Assembly (NCBI RefSeq): GCF_000377745.1
Contig: NZ_KB898709.1
Coordinates: forward strand, 67,001 to 131,000
Direction of reading: 5' to 3'
DNA: 64,000 nucleotides
Source of the DNA: Gilvimarinus chinensis DSM 19667
GTDB taxonomy: Bacteria > Pseudomonadota > Gammaproteobacteria > Pseudomonadales > Cellvibrionaceae
Shown: positions 34,844-46,031 of the stretch, piece by piece
Layout of the letters: each line of letters opens with the position of its first letter
Position numbering within the stretch: the stretch's first letter is position 1
Notes under the pieces: generated by a model
Seen by the model: only the letters and a program-made list of their open reading frames with translations
What the model was told of the DNA's origin: nothing
Database searches by the model: none
Translations under genes and position numbers: made by a program

Positions 34844-36220
34844 TTAACTCTTAAATCTATCTAACAGACTTAACAATCCCTTTCGCTCAATAGACATTAG
34901 ATAATCATCACGAACTTTTAATATATCCACATCGTAACTGCCTGGCTCTAAATCTCGAGCGATCTCAATTTTTTGAGCATCTTCTACCGTTCGCTTACCG
35001 GCATCAATCTGTGCCTGCTTACGTTTATCGTCTTCAGCCAAATCCAATAAGTATGGGGTGTCGAGCACATTTTTTAGCGCATCCACCACCACCATAACTT
35101 TTGGCTTAAGCCGACGTTCGAAGTTTTGCTCTACAACGATGCCAACCTCTCCTGTACTCAGCTCCACCATAGTTCCTGTTGGATATAAGCCAATAGCACG
35201 AATAAACTCTACGACCAAATCCTCCTGGAAGAGTGTATTACGCAATTCGTACAGTTTTGCCACCGCACGCGATGGAGCAATGGGAACCGTCGCAGTACGA
35301 GGTGTTACCACCATATCGTAAAATGTCACAATGCCCGCAATCTTGCCAAGCAAAGGAATTTTATCGCCCACTAAATGCTGAGGGAACCCACTACCATTAA
35401 GCCGTTCACAATGCGTTCTGACAACACTAATTACCCTGGGCTCGACGCCTTCGGTCTCGCGCAGGATTTGCACTCCATACTCTACAAACTTTTCGTACTC
35501 GTTTTGCTCTGTTTCAGTTAAATCCGTTTTACTGATCAATTCGTTAGGCAGCTTGGTTTTACCCACGTCTTTTAGCAATACGCCCATAGCAAGGATATCC
35601 AGGTCACGCTTAGCCAAGCCAATATGGCGACCAAATAAAATACCCCATACTGCAGCACGCAAAGCATGACTGTAGGTGTACTCATCAGCCTCCTGAACAC
35701 GTGACAGCCACGTAAAGGCATCAGGATTTCGCACCACACTGTCAACCATATCGCTCGCCAGCTTACGAGTTTCGGTGACAGGAATCCCTTGATAACGCTC
35801 TGTATCCAACTGCTGTAAAACCTGCCCCACAGCGGTGTACACTTTCTGATGTAACTGACGTGCCTGTCGAACCTCTTTTTTAAGAGGCTTAACATCAACA
35901 TAGTGATCCCGTTTAACCGTGATTGGCTTTACGGGGATAGAAACCGGAACTTCTTCCGACCGGCGCTTGCTTTTAGTTTTTTTAGCGTCTCCTGAATCAG
36001 CGACCATGCTTTTCAAGTTTACCGCTACCGGCGCTCGGCCTTTTACAACATCAATATAAACGTGATTACACAGGCTTTTAAGCTTACGCAATTCGTCCAT
36101 TTCACGAATATAGAAGCCCTGCAAAGGAAATGGGGTCTGCGTCCAAGGTCGGTCCAACCCGGAAACAAACATACCAATAGTCAGCTCGTTAACATTTAGT
36201 TTGACTTGTTTAATGCCCAC
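34844..36220 (-). CDS. DUF3391 and degenerate HD-GYP domain protein
   Basis: A 458-residue protein starting at a GTG at 36220 with GGAG eight bases upstream. Residues about 1-130 fit DUF3391 (KLNVNELTIGMFVSGLDRPW). Residues about 180-320 are HD-GYP-like, but key metal ligands are changed: the HD pair is Lys217-Asp218 (LLKDVGK), the next His is Phe245 (EKFVEYG), and HHE is His270-Cys271-Glu272. The GYP tripeptide reads GFP. His185 and Asp302 remain. Canonical HD-GYP proteins cleave cyclic-di-GMP, so this one is probably inactive as a phosphodiesterase and may bind ligand or partners. It is 119 bases from hemE on the same strand. Confidence 0.85.
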   Translation of the reverse strand: MGIKQVKLNVNELTIGMFVSGLDRPWTQTPFPLQGFYIREMDELRKLKSLCNHVYIDVVKGRAPVAVNLKSMVADSGDAKKTKSKRRSEEVPVSIPVKPITVKRDHYVDVKPLKKEVRQARQLHQKVYTAVGQVLQQLDTERYQGIPVTETRKLASDMVDSVVRNPDAFTWLSRVQEADEYTYSHALRAAVWGILFGRHIGLAKRDLDILAMGVLLKDVGKTKLPNELISKTDLTETEQNEYEKFVEYGVQILRETEGVEPRVISVVRTHCERLNGSGFPQHLVGDKIPLLGKIAGIVTFYDMVVTPRTATVPIAPSRAVAKLYELRNTLFQEDLVVEFIRAIGLYPTGTMVELSTGEVGIVVEQNFERRLKPKVMVVVDALKNVLDTPYLLDLAEDDKRKQAQIDAGKRTVEDAQKIEIARDLEPGSYDVDILKVRDDYLMSIERKGLLSLLDRFKS

Positions 36221-36339
36221 ATCTCGTCTCCGTAAATGAGCAGCGCACCCCAATCCTTCCGGTTCATTGCCTCAATCAAGATTAGGACAGTTTAATCAAT
36301 TACTAAATAACGAGCCAGTAGCATCAGATCTGCTGCACT

Positions 36340-37404
36340 TTACGTGTGGTAAGCGGTCGACAAATCGTGAACCGCTCGGATAAAAGCACCTGCATGTTCC
36401 GGATCGACTTCGGGCGTAATGCCGTGCCCCAAATTAAAAATATGGCCTGAGCCTGAACCATACGAGCTAAGAATACGCCCCACTTCTTCTCGAATTCGCT
36501 CTGGTGAAGCGTAAAGTATGGTCGGGTCCATATTGCCCTGCAAAGCGACGGAATCCCCCACTCTTTTTCGTGCCGCACCAATATCTGTGGTCCAATCCAA
36601 GCCCAAGGCATCTGCACCAGTAGCGGCCATTGCCTCCAGCCACTGCCCACCGCCTTTGGTAAACAAAATCACTGGCACCTTACGCCCTTCGCGCTCACGG
36701 ATTAACCCTGAGACTATCTGTCGCATGTACTTTAGCGAAAATTCGTCATAAGCCTGATGCGACAGAGCACCGCCCCAGGTATCGAAAATTTGTACCGCTT
36801 GGGCACCGGCCTCAATTTGTGCATTCAAATACACGGTAACCGACTGAGCCAGGGTATCGAGCAACCGGTGCATCACCTCTGGTGAGTTATAGAGCATTTG
36901 CTTGGCGCGGCGAAAATCACGGCTGGAGCCGCCCTCGATCATATAAGTTGCCAAAGTCCAGGGGCTACCAGAAAAACCAATCAACGGGACACGACCATTC
37001 AGTTCGCGGCGAATCAGAGAAACGGCGTCAATCACGTAGGGCAAGTCGCTTTTGGGGTCGATAACCTTGAGTGAATTGACATCGGCTTCGGTGCGCACGG
37101 TCTTTTTAAACTTAGGCCCCTCGCCAGTTTCGAAGTACAGGCCTAACCCCATAGCATCGGGAATGGTCAGAATATCTGAAAACAAAATGGCAGCGTCTAA
37201 AGGGTAGCGCTCCAATGGCTGCAGCGTTACTTCGCAAGCCGCCTCGGGGTTGCCACACAGCCCCATAAAGTTACCCGCGCGCTCACGGCTTGCGCGATAC
37301 TCCGGCAAATAGCGCCCAGCCTGGCGCATCATCCAAACGGGGGTCACATCTACCGGCTCACGCATTAACGCCCGCAAAAAACGATCATTTTTTAATTCGG
37401 TCAT
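36340..37404 (-). CDS. hemE: Uroporphyrinogen decarboxylase
   Basis: A 354-residue enzyme that removes four carboxyls from uroporphyrinogen III to make coproporphyrinogen III in heme synthesis. The N-terminal [15 protein letters not shown] motif, [19 protein letters not shown] and the C-terminal [16 protein letters not shown] are all intact. The start at 37404 ([10 protein letters not shown]) gives the usual length. It is downstream of a strong gltD terminator, so it likely has its own promoter, although it stays next to gltBD as in Pseudomonas. Confidence 0.97.
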   Translation of the reverse strand: MTELKNDRFLRALMREPVDVTPVWMMRQAGRYLPEYRASRERAGNFMGLCGNPEAACEVTLQPLERYPLDAAILFSDILTIPDAMGLGLYFETGEGPKFKKTVRTEADVNSLKVIDPKSDLPYVIDAVSLIRRELNGRVPLIGFSGSPWTLATYMIEGGSSRDFRRAKQMLYNSPEVMHRLLDTLAQSVTVYLNAQIEAGAQAVQIFDTWGGALSHQAYDEFSLKYMRQIVSGLIREREGRKVPVILFTKGGGQWLEAMAATGADALGLDWTTDIGAARKRVGDSVALQGNMDPTILYASPERIREEVGRILSSYGSGSGHIFNLGHGITPEVDPEHAGAFIRAVHDLSTAYHT

Positions 37405-37453
37405 AGTTATTTCTTTAAACTTAAGTATCAAACGGGCGGAGTTTATCGCCCAT

Positions 37454-37483
37454 AAAAAAGCCGGTCATCTGACCGGCTTTTTA
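37454..37483 (-). terminator. Intrinsic terminator of gltBD
   Basis: An AGCCGGTC/GACCGGCT stem with an ATCT loop is flanked by A and T runs. On the minus strand it ends in TTTTTT directly after the gltD stop. It is close to symmetric, so it may also act on the plus strand. Confidence 0.9.
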
Positions 37484-37485
37484 CA

Positions 37486-38937
<1,452 letters not shown>

Positions 38938-41900
38938 TTATTCACCGCGGTTTTTCAAGCTCTCTAGCAAGCCTTTCATGCTCGCTGCCTTGGGTTTGAC
39001 CAACCAGAATTTGCCTACATAGTCATCGAAATTTGCCAGCAACTGTTCGCCCCAGGCACTTTCGGTTTCGCCAGTAAACTCTTCAATTACACTGCGTAAA
39101 TGGTTGCGGTGCGCCTCTAATGACTCGGTATCCACGCGATGAATTTCCACCAGCTCGTGGTTATAGCGATCCACAAACGTATTGTTCTCATCGAGTACGT
39201 AGGCAAAGCCGCCGGTCATCCCGGCACCGAAGTTAACCCCTGTATCTCCCAGAACAGTCACTACGCCGCCAGTCATGTACTCACAGCAGTGGTCACCAGC
39301 GCCTTCGACTACAACATGTGCACCGGAGTTACGCACACCACAGCGCTCACCCGCGGTACCTGCGGCAAATAATTTACCGCCTGTGGCACCGTACAAACAG
39401 GTATTGCCGATAATACTGGTGCGGTTAGAGGCAAACTCCGAACCCTTGGGCGGACGAATCACAATCTTACCGCCAGCCATGCCTTTACCGACGTAGTCGT
39501 TGGCATCACCTTCCAAGTGCATTTCCAGACCGCCTGCGTTCCATACGCCAAAACTCTGACCAGCGATACCGGTAAGGTTCAGTTTAATCGGAGCATCGGC
39601 CATGCCCTGATTACCATATCGCTTAGCAATTTCACCGCTTAAGCGCGCACCGATAGAACGATCGCAATTGGTTAGATGGAAACTGAACTCACCACCGGTT
39701 TTTGCCTCGATGGTCGGTAATACTTCGCGCACCATGGCTTCAGCCAACTCCCCTTTGTCGAAGGGGTAGTTACGGTCAACCGAACACATCTGCGGTTTGG
39801 TCGCCAGGAAATCATCGGTATGCACAACCGGACTTAAATCCAATTGCTTTTGTTTTTCGGTAGAGCCTTCGGTCAACTCGAGTAAGTCCACCCGGCCGAC
39901 TAACTCCGCCAACGAGCGCACACCCAGATCAGCCATTAACAGACGAGCTTCTTCCGCAACAAATAAGAAGAAGTTTTTCGCCATTTCTACGGTGCCGATA
40001 TAGTGATCTCGACGCAGTTTATCGTTTTGCGTAGCGACACCGGTTGCGCAGTTGTTGAGGTGGCAAATACGCAGATACTTACAGCCCAGAGCAACCATAG
40101 GTGCGGTCCCAAAGCCGAAGCTTTCAGCGCCCAGCATCGCGGCTTTAATCACATCCAGGCCGGTTTTTAAACCACCGTCGGTTTGCACACGAACTTTATC
40201 GCGCAAATCATTTGCCCGCAGGGTTTGGTGGGTTTCGGACAGGCCTAATTCCCAAGGTGATCCGGCGTAGCGAATTGACGTAAGCGGGCTCGCCGCCGTA
40301 CCACCGTCATAACCGGAGATCGTAATCAAATCAGCGTAGGCTTTCGCTACACCAGCGGCAATGGTGCCGACACCGGGGCGAGATACCAACTTCACCGACA
40401 CCAGCGCGTCAGGATTGACCTGCTTCAAGTCGTAAATCAGCTGGGCCAAATCTTCAATAGAATAAATATCGTGATGCGGCGGTGGAGAAATCAATGTGAC
40501 ACCGGGCACCGAGTAGCGCAGCCGTGCGATCAATTGATTTACTTTGCCTCCGGGAAGCTGACCACCCTCGCCGGGTTTAGCGCCTTGCGCCACTTTAATT
40601 TGCAGTACTTCGGCGTTAACCAAGTAGTGCGGCGTCACACCAAAGCGGCCCGAAGCGATTTGCTTAATCTTTGACACTTTAGGGGTATTAAAGCGCGCGG
40701 GGTCTTCACCACCTTCACCGCTATTAGAGCGGCCACCCAAGGTATTCATCGCTTCGGCCAGTGCTTCGTGGGCCTCGGGCGACAAAGCGCCCAGCGACAT
40801 ACCGGCAGAATCAAAGCGCTTGATAATACTTTCAACGGGCTCGACTTCATCCACCGAAATCGGTTCGCCGACACCGCCGCGAACCTTTATCAGATCACGC
40901 AGAGTGGCAACCGGGCGAGTATTGACCAAATCAGAATACTTTTGCCACAGCTTCCAATCACCGGTTTGCACCGCATCCTGCAACGCCTTAACAACGTCCG
41001 GGTTAAACGCATGGTATTCCTGACCATGAACGTACTTTAAGAGGCCACCTTGAACAATGGGCTTACGATCCACCCAAGCGGTTTTTGCCAGTGATTTTTG
41101 ATCGGCTTCCAAATCTTCAAAACGCGCACCTTTAATGCGTGACGTGGTGCCGGTAAAACACATATCCACAACATCTTCTGCCAGCCCCACAGCTTCAAAT
41201 AGCTGAGCACCGCGGTAAGAAGTAATGGTTGAAATCCCCATTTTTGAGAGGATTTTCAGCAGGCCTTTATCCAGACCTTTACGATAGTTTTTATAGGCTT
41301 GATCGACATCTGTCAGCAACTCGCCTTTATTCAGCAAGTCATTCATCACATAGTAGCTTAAGTACGGGTATACGGCCGTGGCGCCATAACCGATAAGTGT
41401 TGCTACCTGGTGAGAGTCACGCGCCGTTCCTGTCTCGACAATAATGTTGGCGTCACAGCGCAGACCTTTTTGAGTCAGATAATGGTGAACCGCACCCGTT
41501 GCCAAGAGAGCATGCACTGGCAGCTGGCCTTTTTGCAGCCCCATATCACTCAAAATAACCTGTACGGCACCACCACGCACGGCCTCGGCTACGCGCTCGC
41601 GAAGATCTATAATGGCCTGCTTAAGGCCGACGGTGTCTGGATCGTACGCCAGAGAAAACACTTCCGCCCTGTAATCTTCACGACCAAGGTTTTTGAGCGC
41701 GCGGAACTTTGCGGGCGACAAAACGGGGGAGCTCAATATAACGCGGTTAGCGTGCGCTTCAGTTTCGTCGTAAACAGATAATTCACGCCCAACACAGGTC
41801 TCCAGCGACATAACAATCGCTTCACGCAGGGGGTCGATGGGCGGGTTGGTCACCTGCGCAAACTGCTGACGGAAATAGTCGTACAGCGATCGCTCTTTAC

Positions 41901-43392
41901 CAGACAGTACCGCCATGGGAGTGTCATCCCCCATAGAACCTACCGCCTCTTGACCACCTTCGGCCAGTGGGCGCAACACCTGATCACGCTCCTCAAAGGT
42001 AACCTGATACTGCTTCATGTAGGCTTTCATCTCGGCAGCAGATAAGCCGTTTTCAGCCACATCGGTCTCAAGAGTGGACTCAATACGTACAGCGTTGTCT
42101 TTTAACCACTGCTTATACGGCTTGCCAGCCTTGAGCTGCGCGTCGATATCCTCAGTGTGATAGAGCTTACCGGTTTCGGTATCCACCGAAAGAATCTGGC
42201 CCGGCCCCAAACGGCCTTTGGCTACAACGTCTTCGGGCTTATATGCGTAAACACCTACTTCCGAAGCAACGGTAATCAAATCATCTTTTGTGATAACCCA
42301 GCGCGAGGGGCGCAAACCGTTACGATCCAATGTACACACGGCATAACGACCGTCGGTAATCACCAGACCTGCCGGGCCATCCCAGGGCTCCACATGCATA
42401 GAGTTGTATTCGTAAAATGCGCGCAGATCTGAATCCATGTGCTCAACGTTCTGCCAAGCGGGTGGAACAAGCATGCGCACAGCGCGATGCAGCTCCATAC
42501 CACCAATCAGCAGCACTTCAAGCATGTTGTCGAGGCTGGAAGAGTCTGAACCGGTGCGATTTACCAGTGGCGCCACCTCTGCGATATCCGGTAGCAGAGG
42601 TGTAGAGAATTTATCAGTTCGAGCCACTGACCAGTTACGGTTACCCATAACGGTGTTAATTTCACCGTTATGGGCCAACATACGAAACGGTTGAGCCAGC
42701 GGCCACTGGGGCATGGTATTAGTGGAGAAGCGCTGATGGAAAACACAGATGGCCGTTTCTAAACGCTCATCGGCCAAATCAGCAAAAAACTTGGGCAAAT
42801 CCACTGGCATCATCAGCCCCTTATAGGACAGGATGCTGGTGCTCAAGCTTGCTATATAAAAGGATGGATCATCTTTCAGTGCAAGTTCTGAGCGACGACG
42901 CGCCATCATCAATTTAGCGCTGAATACTTCTTTACTAAGGTCCTCAGGCGCATTGACAAACACGTGATTAAACAGCGGCAAGGATTCAAGCGCGATAGGT
43001 CCCAAACAACTGGAATCGACCGGTACCTCACGCCACCCCGCTGGCTGTAAGCCTTCGGTTCGTAACGCCTCTTCCAGCACAGATCGCGCATGATCTGCCT
43101 TCTCCACGCTACGACTCAGCATAACCGCGCCAACACCGTAGGATTCACCTAACGGATCGCAGCCTGCTTCTTTAGCGACAGCGCGTAGAAAACTGTCTGG
43201 CTTTTGCAGTAACAGACCGCAGCCATCGCCCGTTTTACCATCGGCGGCAATACCACCGCGGTGGGTCATGCAGGTCAGGGATTCAATAGCAGTTTCGAGT
43301 AAACGGTGGCTGGTTTTTCCCTTAAGATGGGCAATCAAACCGAAGCCGCAGTTATCTTTAAACTCGTCCAAACTGTACAGACCAGTGGTCAT
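38938..43392 (-). CDS. gltB: Glutamate synthase large subunit
   Basis: A 1484-residue enzyme that makes two glutamates from glutamine and 2-oxoglutarate. It begins with a short propeptide; the N-terminal nucleophile is Cys15 in [14 protein letters not shown], to be exposed by cleavage. The glutamine amidotransferase domain spans about 15-420, the FMN-binding synthase domain about 830-1190, with the 3Fe-4S cysteines in [12 protein letters not shown], and the GXGXG beta-helix the last 250 residues. The start at 43392 ([11 protein letters not shown]) is preferred over a GTG 12 codons upstream. Length matches the family. Confidence 0.97.
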   Translation of the reverse strand: MTTGLYSLDEFKDNCGFGLIAHLKGKTSHRLLETAIESLTCMTHRGGIAADGKTGDGCGLLLQKPDSFLRAVAKEAGCDPLGESYGVGAVMLSRSVEKADHARSVLEEALRTEGLQPAGWREVPVDSSCLGPIALESLPLFNHVFVNAPEDLSKEVFSAKLMMARRRSELALKDDPSFYIASLSTSILSYKGLMMPVDLPKFFADLADERLETAICVFHQRFSTNTMPQWPLAQPFRMLAHNGEINTVMGNRNWSVARTDKFSTPLLPDIAEVAPLVNRTGSDSSSLDNMLEVLLIGGMELHRAVRMLVPPAWQNVEHMDSDLRAFYEYNSMHVEPWDGPAGLVITDGRYAVCTLDRNGLRPSRWVITKDDLITVASEVGVYAYKPEDVVAKGRLGPGQILSVDTETGKLYHTEDIDAQLKAGKPYKQWLKDNAVRIESTLETDVAENGLSAAEMKAYMKQYQVTFEERDQVLRPLAEGGQEAVGSMGDDTPMAVLSGKERSLYDYFRQQFAQVTNPPIDPLREAIVMSLETCVGRELSVYDETEAHANRVILSSPVLSPAKFRALKNLGREDYRAEVFSLAYDPDTVGLKQAIIDLRERVAEAVRGGAVQVILSDMGLQKGQLPVHALLATGAVHHYLTQKGLRCDANIIVETGTARDSHQVATLIGYGATAVYPYLSYYVMNDLLNKGELLTDVDQAYKNYRKGLDKGLLKILSKMGISTITSYRGAQLFEAVGLAEDVVDMCFTGTTSRIKGARFEDLEADQKSLAKTAWVDRKPIVQGGLLKYVHGQEYHAFNPDVVKALQDAVQTGDWKLWQKYSDLVNTRPVATLRDLIKVRGGVGEPISVDEVEPVESIIKRFDSAGMSLGALSPEAHEALAEAMNTLGGRSNSGEGGEDPARFNTPKVSKIKQIASGRFGVTPHYLVNAEVLQIKVAQGAKPGEGGQLPGGKVNQLIARLRYSVPGVTLISPPPHHDIYSIEDLAQLIYDLKQVNPDALVSVKLVSRPGVGTIAAGVAKAYADLITISGYDGGTAASPLTSIRYAGSPWELGLSETHQTLRANDLRDKVRVQTDGGLKTGLDVIKAAMLGAESFGFGTAPMVALGCKYLRICHLNNCATGVATQNDKLRRDHYIGTVEMAKNFFLFVAEEARLLMADLGVRSLAELVGRVDLLELTEGSTEKQKQLDLSPVVHTDDFLATKPQMCSVDRNYPFDKGELAEAMVREVLPTIEAKTGGEFSFHLTNCDRSIGARLSGEIAKRYGNQGMADAPIKLNLTGIAGQSFGVWNAGGLEMHLEGDANDYVGKGMAGGKIVIRPPKGSEFASNRTSIIGNTCLYGATGGKLFAAGTAGERCGVRNSGAHVVVEGAGDHCCEYMTGGVVTVLGDTGVNFGAGMTGGFAYVLDENNTFVDRYNHELVEIHRVDTESLEAHRNHLRSVIEEFTGETESAWGEQLLANFDDYVGKFWLVKPKAASMKGLLESLKNRGE

Positions 43393-43464
43393 ACGCTGTC
43401 TCTCAATAATTACCTGATTTACTCTCACAAAGGCAGGTTAACTTCGCTGCACCATGCGCCAGAC

Positions 43465-43490
43465 AAAAAAGCCCCTAAACAAGAGGGGCT
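43465..43490 (-). terminator. Leader terminator or attenuator before gltB
   Basis: On the minus strand, an AGCCCCT/AGGGGCT stem with a 7-base loop is followed by TTTTTT, 70 bases before the gltB ATG. No minus-strand gene ends here. It may act as an attenuator in the gltB leader or be the end of a short RNA. Confidence 0.75.
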
Positions 43491-43507
43491 GTACAAATGG
43501 GCGCAGA

Positions 43508-43536
43508 ATATTACCCGCTAGCGCCTCTTTAGGCAA
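43508..43536 (-). promoter_or_regulatory. Candidate gltB promoter
   Basis: TTGCCT (43531-43536) and TAATAT (43508-43513) are 17 bases apart on the minus strand. Each matches sigma-70 consensus at four of six bases. Transcription would begin near 43501, just before the leader hairpin. Confidence 0.4.
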
Positions 43537-43934
43537 GCAAAAGCGAGCCTTTGGGCCTTAGTGGTAGCGGGCTAACAAGCGAAATCAAGCTGAATCACGG
43601 AAGCTCACAGACTAGGCGTCATGGAATAAAAAAGCAACACACATCACGAGTAAGCGAGCCCGCGGGGACGTTTAAACGTATGAGAAATTACAATCAAAAC
43701 ACACAACAAGAGCCTGAAATTAAAAGAAATTGTAAAAATGTGCCACTATTCCTCATTTTCACCACTTAAGACCTTTATCCCGCTAACGATTTACGCTAAT
43801 TTAGGCAGCAAGCGCGCAGTTTCTATACAGAAATGCGACATTTGCCTGCACATCCAAGGCCCTTGGGGGAAGCTTTCGCTAGCGGCCGCAAGGCAAATAA
43901 CAATGACAATTCCGATAAATTCAGGACCATAGAT
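43537..43934. other. Gene-free spacer between gltB and the Ig-like lipoprotein
   Basis: About 400 bases with only short, unconvincing open frames. The sequence is more AT-rich in 43620-43800. It must hold the plus-strand promoter for the lipoprotein gene, but I see no clean -35/-10 pair and no RNA gene. Confidence 0.5.
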
Positions 43935-45950
43935 ATGCGGATAATCACACTCGGGTCTCATGCGTCAAAACTTGCAGGGCTTATTGCTCTATGTGCCGGT
44001 CTTACGGCCTGCGGTGGCGGCAGTAGCGGCACTACTCTAGACAACATTAATAATGGCGGTGGAGGCACGGGCAGTAGCAGCAGCGCCGCCAACGATTTAG
44101 CCGAGATAGGCTCTGGCTCTGGCGCAGATTTTCAGCCCGGTGTCATTGGCGTAGGAATTGGCGATGCAGTGCTATCCGCAGGCGGCAACACCTTACTTAC
44201 TGTAAACGTTGTTAATAATGGAGCACTTATTACCGACTCAGTAGCTGTCACTTTCAGCTCTCCCTGTATTGCAGCCGGAGAATCTTTGTTAAGCCCGCAG
44301 TCCGGGGAGATTTGCGAATCGGACTGCCCAACTGACATTGTTCAAACCACCAATGGTCAAGCCACGATTCGATATACAGCAAACGGATGTGTCGGCACCG
44401 ACCCCATCTCAGCCACCACCACTTATGGCGGTTCCGTCATCAGCGCAAATGGGGCTATAGAAATTGCCGCAGATACCGTACAAAGCCTGACCTTTGTAGA
44501 AGCATCCCCTACAGCAATCGGCCTAAAAGGCACCGGGGGCAATGAAACCTCAACACTAACCTTTAAGGTACGTGGTAGCACAGGCGCACCAGTCAAGGGC
44601 ATACACGTTGACTTTAAACTCAACAGCTCCAGTGGCGGCCTCTCTTTGGTCAACGACACCGGCGTATCGGACGTAGACGGCCTGGTTTACACCACTGTTC
44701 AATCTGGCTCAGTCCCTGGGGCGGTTAGAGTAACCGCCACCACTGAAGGCGGGATTTCCACGCAATCGTCTCAACTGGTTGTATCCACCGGCCTGCCCGA
44801 CCAAAACAGTATGTCCATTGCCGGTAGTGACAACCATCCAATCGCATGGCGATACAATAACGTCACCTCTCAAATCACCGTAAACGCGGCGGACGCTTTT
44901 AATAACCCCGTGCCCGATGGCACTCCTATTTATTTTACTACTGTGGGTGGTGCAATTGGCTCGAGCTGCCTGACCGGCACCAGCACAGAAGAGGACGAAG
45001 GCGTTAGTGGGTCATGCAGCGTTACCTGGCAAAGCCAAAGCCCCAAACCCGAAGCCGATCAAAGCTTTTCGATAATTGAAGAGCCTAACAACCACGATCA
45101 CACACCATATTTACAGTGCAATAATGGCGCAAGCCACTGCCGTAACGGCCGGGTAAAGATTCTTGCCACCACCATCGGTAATGAGTCTTTTATCGATGCT
45201 AACAATAACGGCATGTACGACCCCGAGGTAGACGTTTTTTATACCGCTGATAGCCCCGAAGGCGACACTGCTGCACGCATCAGAAACTGCCGGCGCTCAG
45301 AGCCGGTATCCGGCTCAGCTTCTCATGCTGATTCCGGCTCTACCTCAGAAGCCTTTGGCTGTGACGACCTCGGCTCGCCATATGTTGATCGCAACTTTGA
45401 CGGGCGTTATAACGCCGGCGAAGAAATAGCGACCGTCAACGCCGGCGACAGCAACAGCTACGAACCAGGTGACGGCCTGTACAATGGCGTATTGTGTCGC
45501 GAAGAAGATGCCGCTGCCGGTGCGTGCACACGCGACGCCGTATTGGTAAGAGCTGAACACTTACTGGTTATGTCTTGCGACGCCCCCCTCTATACCAATG
45601 ACGGACGCTTACCCGGAGAACCCACTGAAACCGTTACCTTTGAGCCAGGCGAAACCAAAAGCTTCAAACTCATGCTGGCAGACTGTAATGGTAACGGGAT
45701 ACCTGGCGGCACAGAGATTTCCGTGAATGCCGATCTAGCAAACGGTGTCGAAGCAGAAGTATTCCCTAACGGCGAAGTAAGCGCCTCTTCGGAATACAGC
45801 TACATCACGCTATTTATCTCAGCCGACGACTCTGAAGCCGCCAGCGGTGCAGTGTTTGTTGAAATAGAAGTGCCAACCCCGGGAGACGGGAGTATTAAAT
45901 ACGGCTCCAATGGTGTGAGAGTGTTTTCTGAGATTCCTGAATCCGAATAA
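43935..45950 (+). CDS. Large Ig-like surface lipoprotein with calcium-type loops
   Basis: A 671-residue probable lipoprotein: signal segment with lipobox LTAC (Cys26), then a Gly/Ser-rich linker. At least two bacterial Ig-like (Big_1, invasin/intimin-type) repeats follow, about 75-180 and 195-295, with a third in about 300-380 (ADAFNNPVPDGTPIYFTT). Later segments have calcium-loop-like motifs (DANNNGMYDPE, DRNFDGRYNAGEE, DCNGNGIPGG) and many cysteines. The role is unknown; adhesion or an outer-membrane scaffold is possible. The start at 43935 has AGGA upstream. It runs opposite to the pil-aro-damX and gltBD genes on either side. Confidence 0.8.
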   Translation: MRIITLGSHASKLAGLIALCAGLTACGGGSSGTTLDNINNGGGGTGSSSSAANDLAEIGSGSGADFQPGVIGVGIGDAVLSAGGNTLLTVNVVNNGALITDSVAVTFSSPCIAAGESLLSPQSGEICESDCPTDIVQTTNGQATIRYTANGCVGTDPISATTTYGGSVISANGAIEIAADTVQSLTFVEASPTAIGLKGTGGNETSTLTFKVRGSTGAPVKGIHVDFKLNSSSGGLSLVNDTGVSDVDGLVYTTVQSGSVPGAVRVTATTEGGISTQSSQLVVSTGLPDQNSMSIAGSDNHPIAWRYNNVTSQITVNAADAFNNPVPDGTPIYFTTVGGAIGSSCLTGTSTEEDEGVSGSCSVTWQSQSPKPEADQSFSIIEEPNNHDHTPYLQCNNGASHCRNGRVKILATTIGNESFIDANNNGMYDPEVDVFYTADSPEGDTAARIRNCRRSEPVSGSASHADSGSTSEAFGCDDLGSPYVDRNFDGRYNAGEEIATVNAGDSNSYEPGDGLYNGVLCREEDAAAGACTRDAVLVRAEHLLVMSCDAPLYTNDGRLPGEPTETVTFEPGETKSFKLMLADCNGNGIPGGTEISVNADLANGVEAEVFPNGEVSASSEYSYITLFISADDSEAASGAVFVEIEVPTPGDGSIKYGSNGVRVFSEIPESE

Positions 45951-45962
45951 TTAGCCACAACC

Positions 45963-45994
45963 AAAAAGCCCGGTCAAATCGACCGGGCTTTTTT
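45963..45994. terminator. Bidirectional terminator between lipoprotein gene and damX
   Basis: A GCCCGGTC/GACCGGGC stem is extended by A and T runs on both sides, so both converging genes can end here. It follows the lipoprotein stop by 12 bases and lies 37 bases past the damX stop on the minus strand. Confidence 0.9.
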
Positions 45995-46031
45995 ACTCTT
46001 CTACTTCTTTCAACCTTCCTTGTCAGAGTGA

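Noticed and set aside
43551-43769. 72-codon open frame upstream of the lipoprotein gene
   Set aside because: It has no family pattern or good ribosome-binding site and an odd composition, so it is treated as spacer.
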